The notes below the pieces were generated by a model that was given only the letters and a program-made list of their open reading frames with translations, was not told the DNA's origin and did no database searches. A stretch of DNA of 64,000 bases, taken from assembly GCA_037951165.1 (NCBI GenBank), contig JBBDHG010000051.1, positions 3,079,501 through 3,143,500 on the forward strand, in the 5' to 3' direction. Shown piece by piece: positions 63,481 to 64,000 of this stretch. Both the position numbers and the translations under genes were made by a program. Each line of letters opens with the position of its first letter. The first letter of the stretch is position 1. The stretch comes from Lophius americanus (taxonomy: Eukaryota > Chordata > Actinopteri > Lophiiformes > Lophiidae).

Positions 63481-64000
63481 CAGTGAACATAGCAGCATCC
63501 CTGAATCAACAAGCAGCAAACGGCAAAACACTAAGGAGATATGACTCAGGTTACATCAAATTTGAATTGTGCATTAACAGGGACTTACAGTTGATATTGT
63601 TAATGATCTTTCCTGCTCTGTCTCCATATGTGTGTGAGGGGCTGCCTCAAAATGTGGTACGCCTACCACTGGTGGTACGCAGGCTCCCTCTTGTGGCACG
63701 CGGAGGAATCTCTGAAATTGCTTACTTTTTCAAAATTAAAAAAGATTAATTTAAAAACCTATAATACTATAGAAAATACTATGATGACTGAAATGAAAAT
63801 ATTGTAGCCATGAGTAAATGGGCTTTAGAATACGTTTTTTTTGGTCGGACGTCCATGAGCCTGCGGCGTAGTTTGGTTGGTGCGCGTGCGCCCAGCCGTT
63901 AACTAAACCGTGAGGACAAGAAGTCAGAATGCGGAGGAAGCTAAAATTACGAGTAGTTTAATAAAAATGCAATCTTAATTAACTAATTAATTAATTAACA

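Larger units (their letters stand above)
51951..64000 (+). repeat. Tandem array 3: at least 14 units of the ~755-bp satellite, LINE-interrupted
   Basis: It starts inside a unit at CTCCATATG and runs past the window end. Units lie at 752, 755 and 760 bp spacing. Array-specific variants include CCTTCTCTG with AAATTATTTAC (two units near 52.7 and 53.5 kb) and CTGCGGCGTAG (54.4, 55.2, 56.7, 58.2 and 63.9 kb). A 1510-bp two-unit period spans 55580-58600, marked by GGGTCGGTG plus AGTAGCTTAAT. A unit at 60880 shares ACATAAAATTT and GGCAAGCGG with the unit at 40365 in array 2. A LINE fragment splits the unit at 62392/63481. Confidence 0.95.

Noticed and set aside
63056..63544. A 162-codon plus-strand frame over the LINE.
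   Set aside because: It is the antisense of the reverse transcriptase coding strand, and the minus strand carries GAPQG and FSDD motifs.
10836..63749. A repeated 88-codon open frame (MNIAASLNQQ...) in nearly every satellite unit, which could look like a huge tandem gene family.
   Set aside because: It begins at GTG, not ATG, overlaps a hAT terminus on its 3' side, and contains a frameshifted transposase-like piece. Copies follow unit homogenisation, not coding constraint: some units shift frame (CGCCCTACC at 33172 and 34682) or lose the frame altogether in the short units.

Overview
This 64 kb window is made almost entirely of repeats from an animal genome, most likely a teleost fish. The evidence is a Sushi-class Ty3/gypsy LTR and gag, a BED-type hAT DNA transposon with three exons and spliceosomal introns, a fish-style CR1/L2/Rex1 LINE fragment, and Tc1/mariner-like and second-hAT remnants. 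I see no intact host gene, no rRNA or tRNA gene, and no prokaryotic operon organisation.

Layout. Two repeat levels alternate. (1) A composite block of nested dead transposons occurs three times in the same orientation: block A (right part only) 1-3746, block B 5457-10235, block C 47511-51950. Each full block reads: gypsy LTR (339 bp), 5' part of gag, a 2.3 kb hAT element inserted in gag with an 8-bp target duplication (CAATGTAG), the rest of a truncated gag, about 1.35 kb of mostly unidentified sequence, and a Tc1/mariner-like remnant. (2) Each block is followed by a tandem array of a roughly 755-bp unit: array 1 (3747-5266, 2 units), array 2 (10236-47320, about 50 units), array 3 (51951 to the window end, at least 14 units). 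The block copies differ from each other by only scattered changes, so the amplification looks recent.

Origin of the satellite. The first unit of arrays 1 and 2 begins with a hAT-type terminal repeat (CAGTRGTTCTCAAAATG) sitting in the Tc1-like remnant. Later units join an internal site (GGGGCTGCC) to the inner part of that terminus (TCAAAATG). The unit is therefore the 5' end of a different, ZBED/Charlie-like hAT element, trapped and tandemly amplified. It carries a frameshifted transposase-like coding fragment and a retroposon-like 3' tail. Arrays 1 and 2 end in the same variant unit and the same 190-bp tail. Array 3 starts abruptly after a deletion in block C and is interrupted by a 5'-truncated LINE (62393-63480).

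No gene here appears functional. The window is best read as a macrosatellite: nested transposons giving rise to higher-order tandem repeats. The most distinctive signals are the unit's birth junction, a two-base concerted variant that perfects a hairpin (a signature of template switching), a stepwise deletion/duplication sub-family of units, and rare variants shared between arrays 2 and 3.
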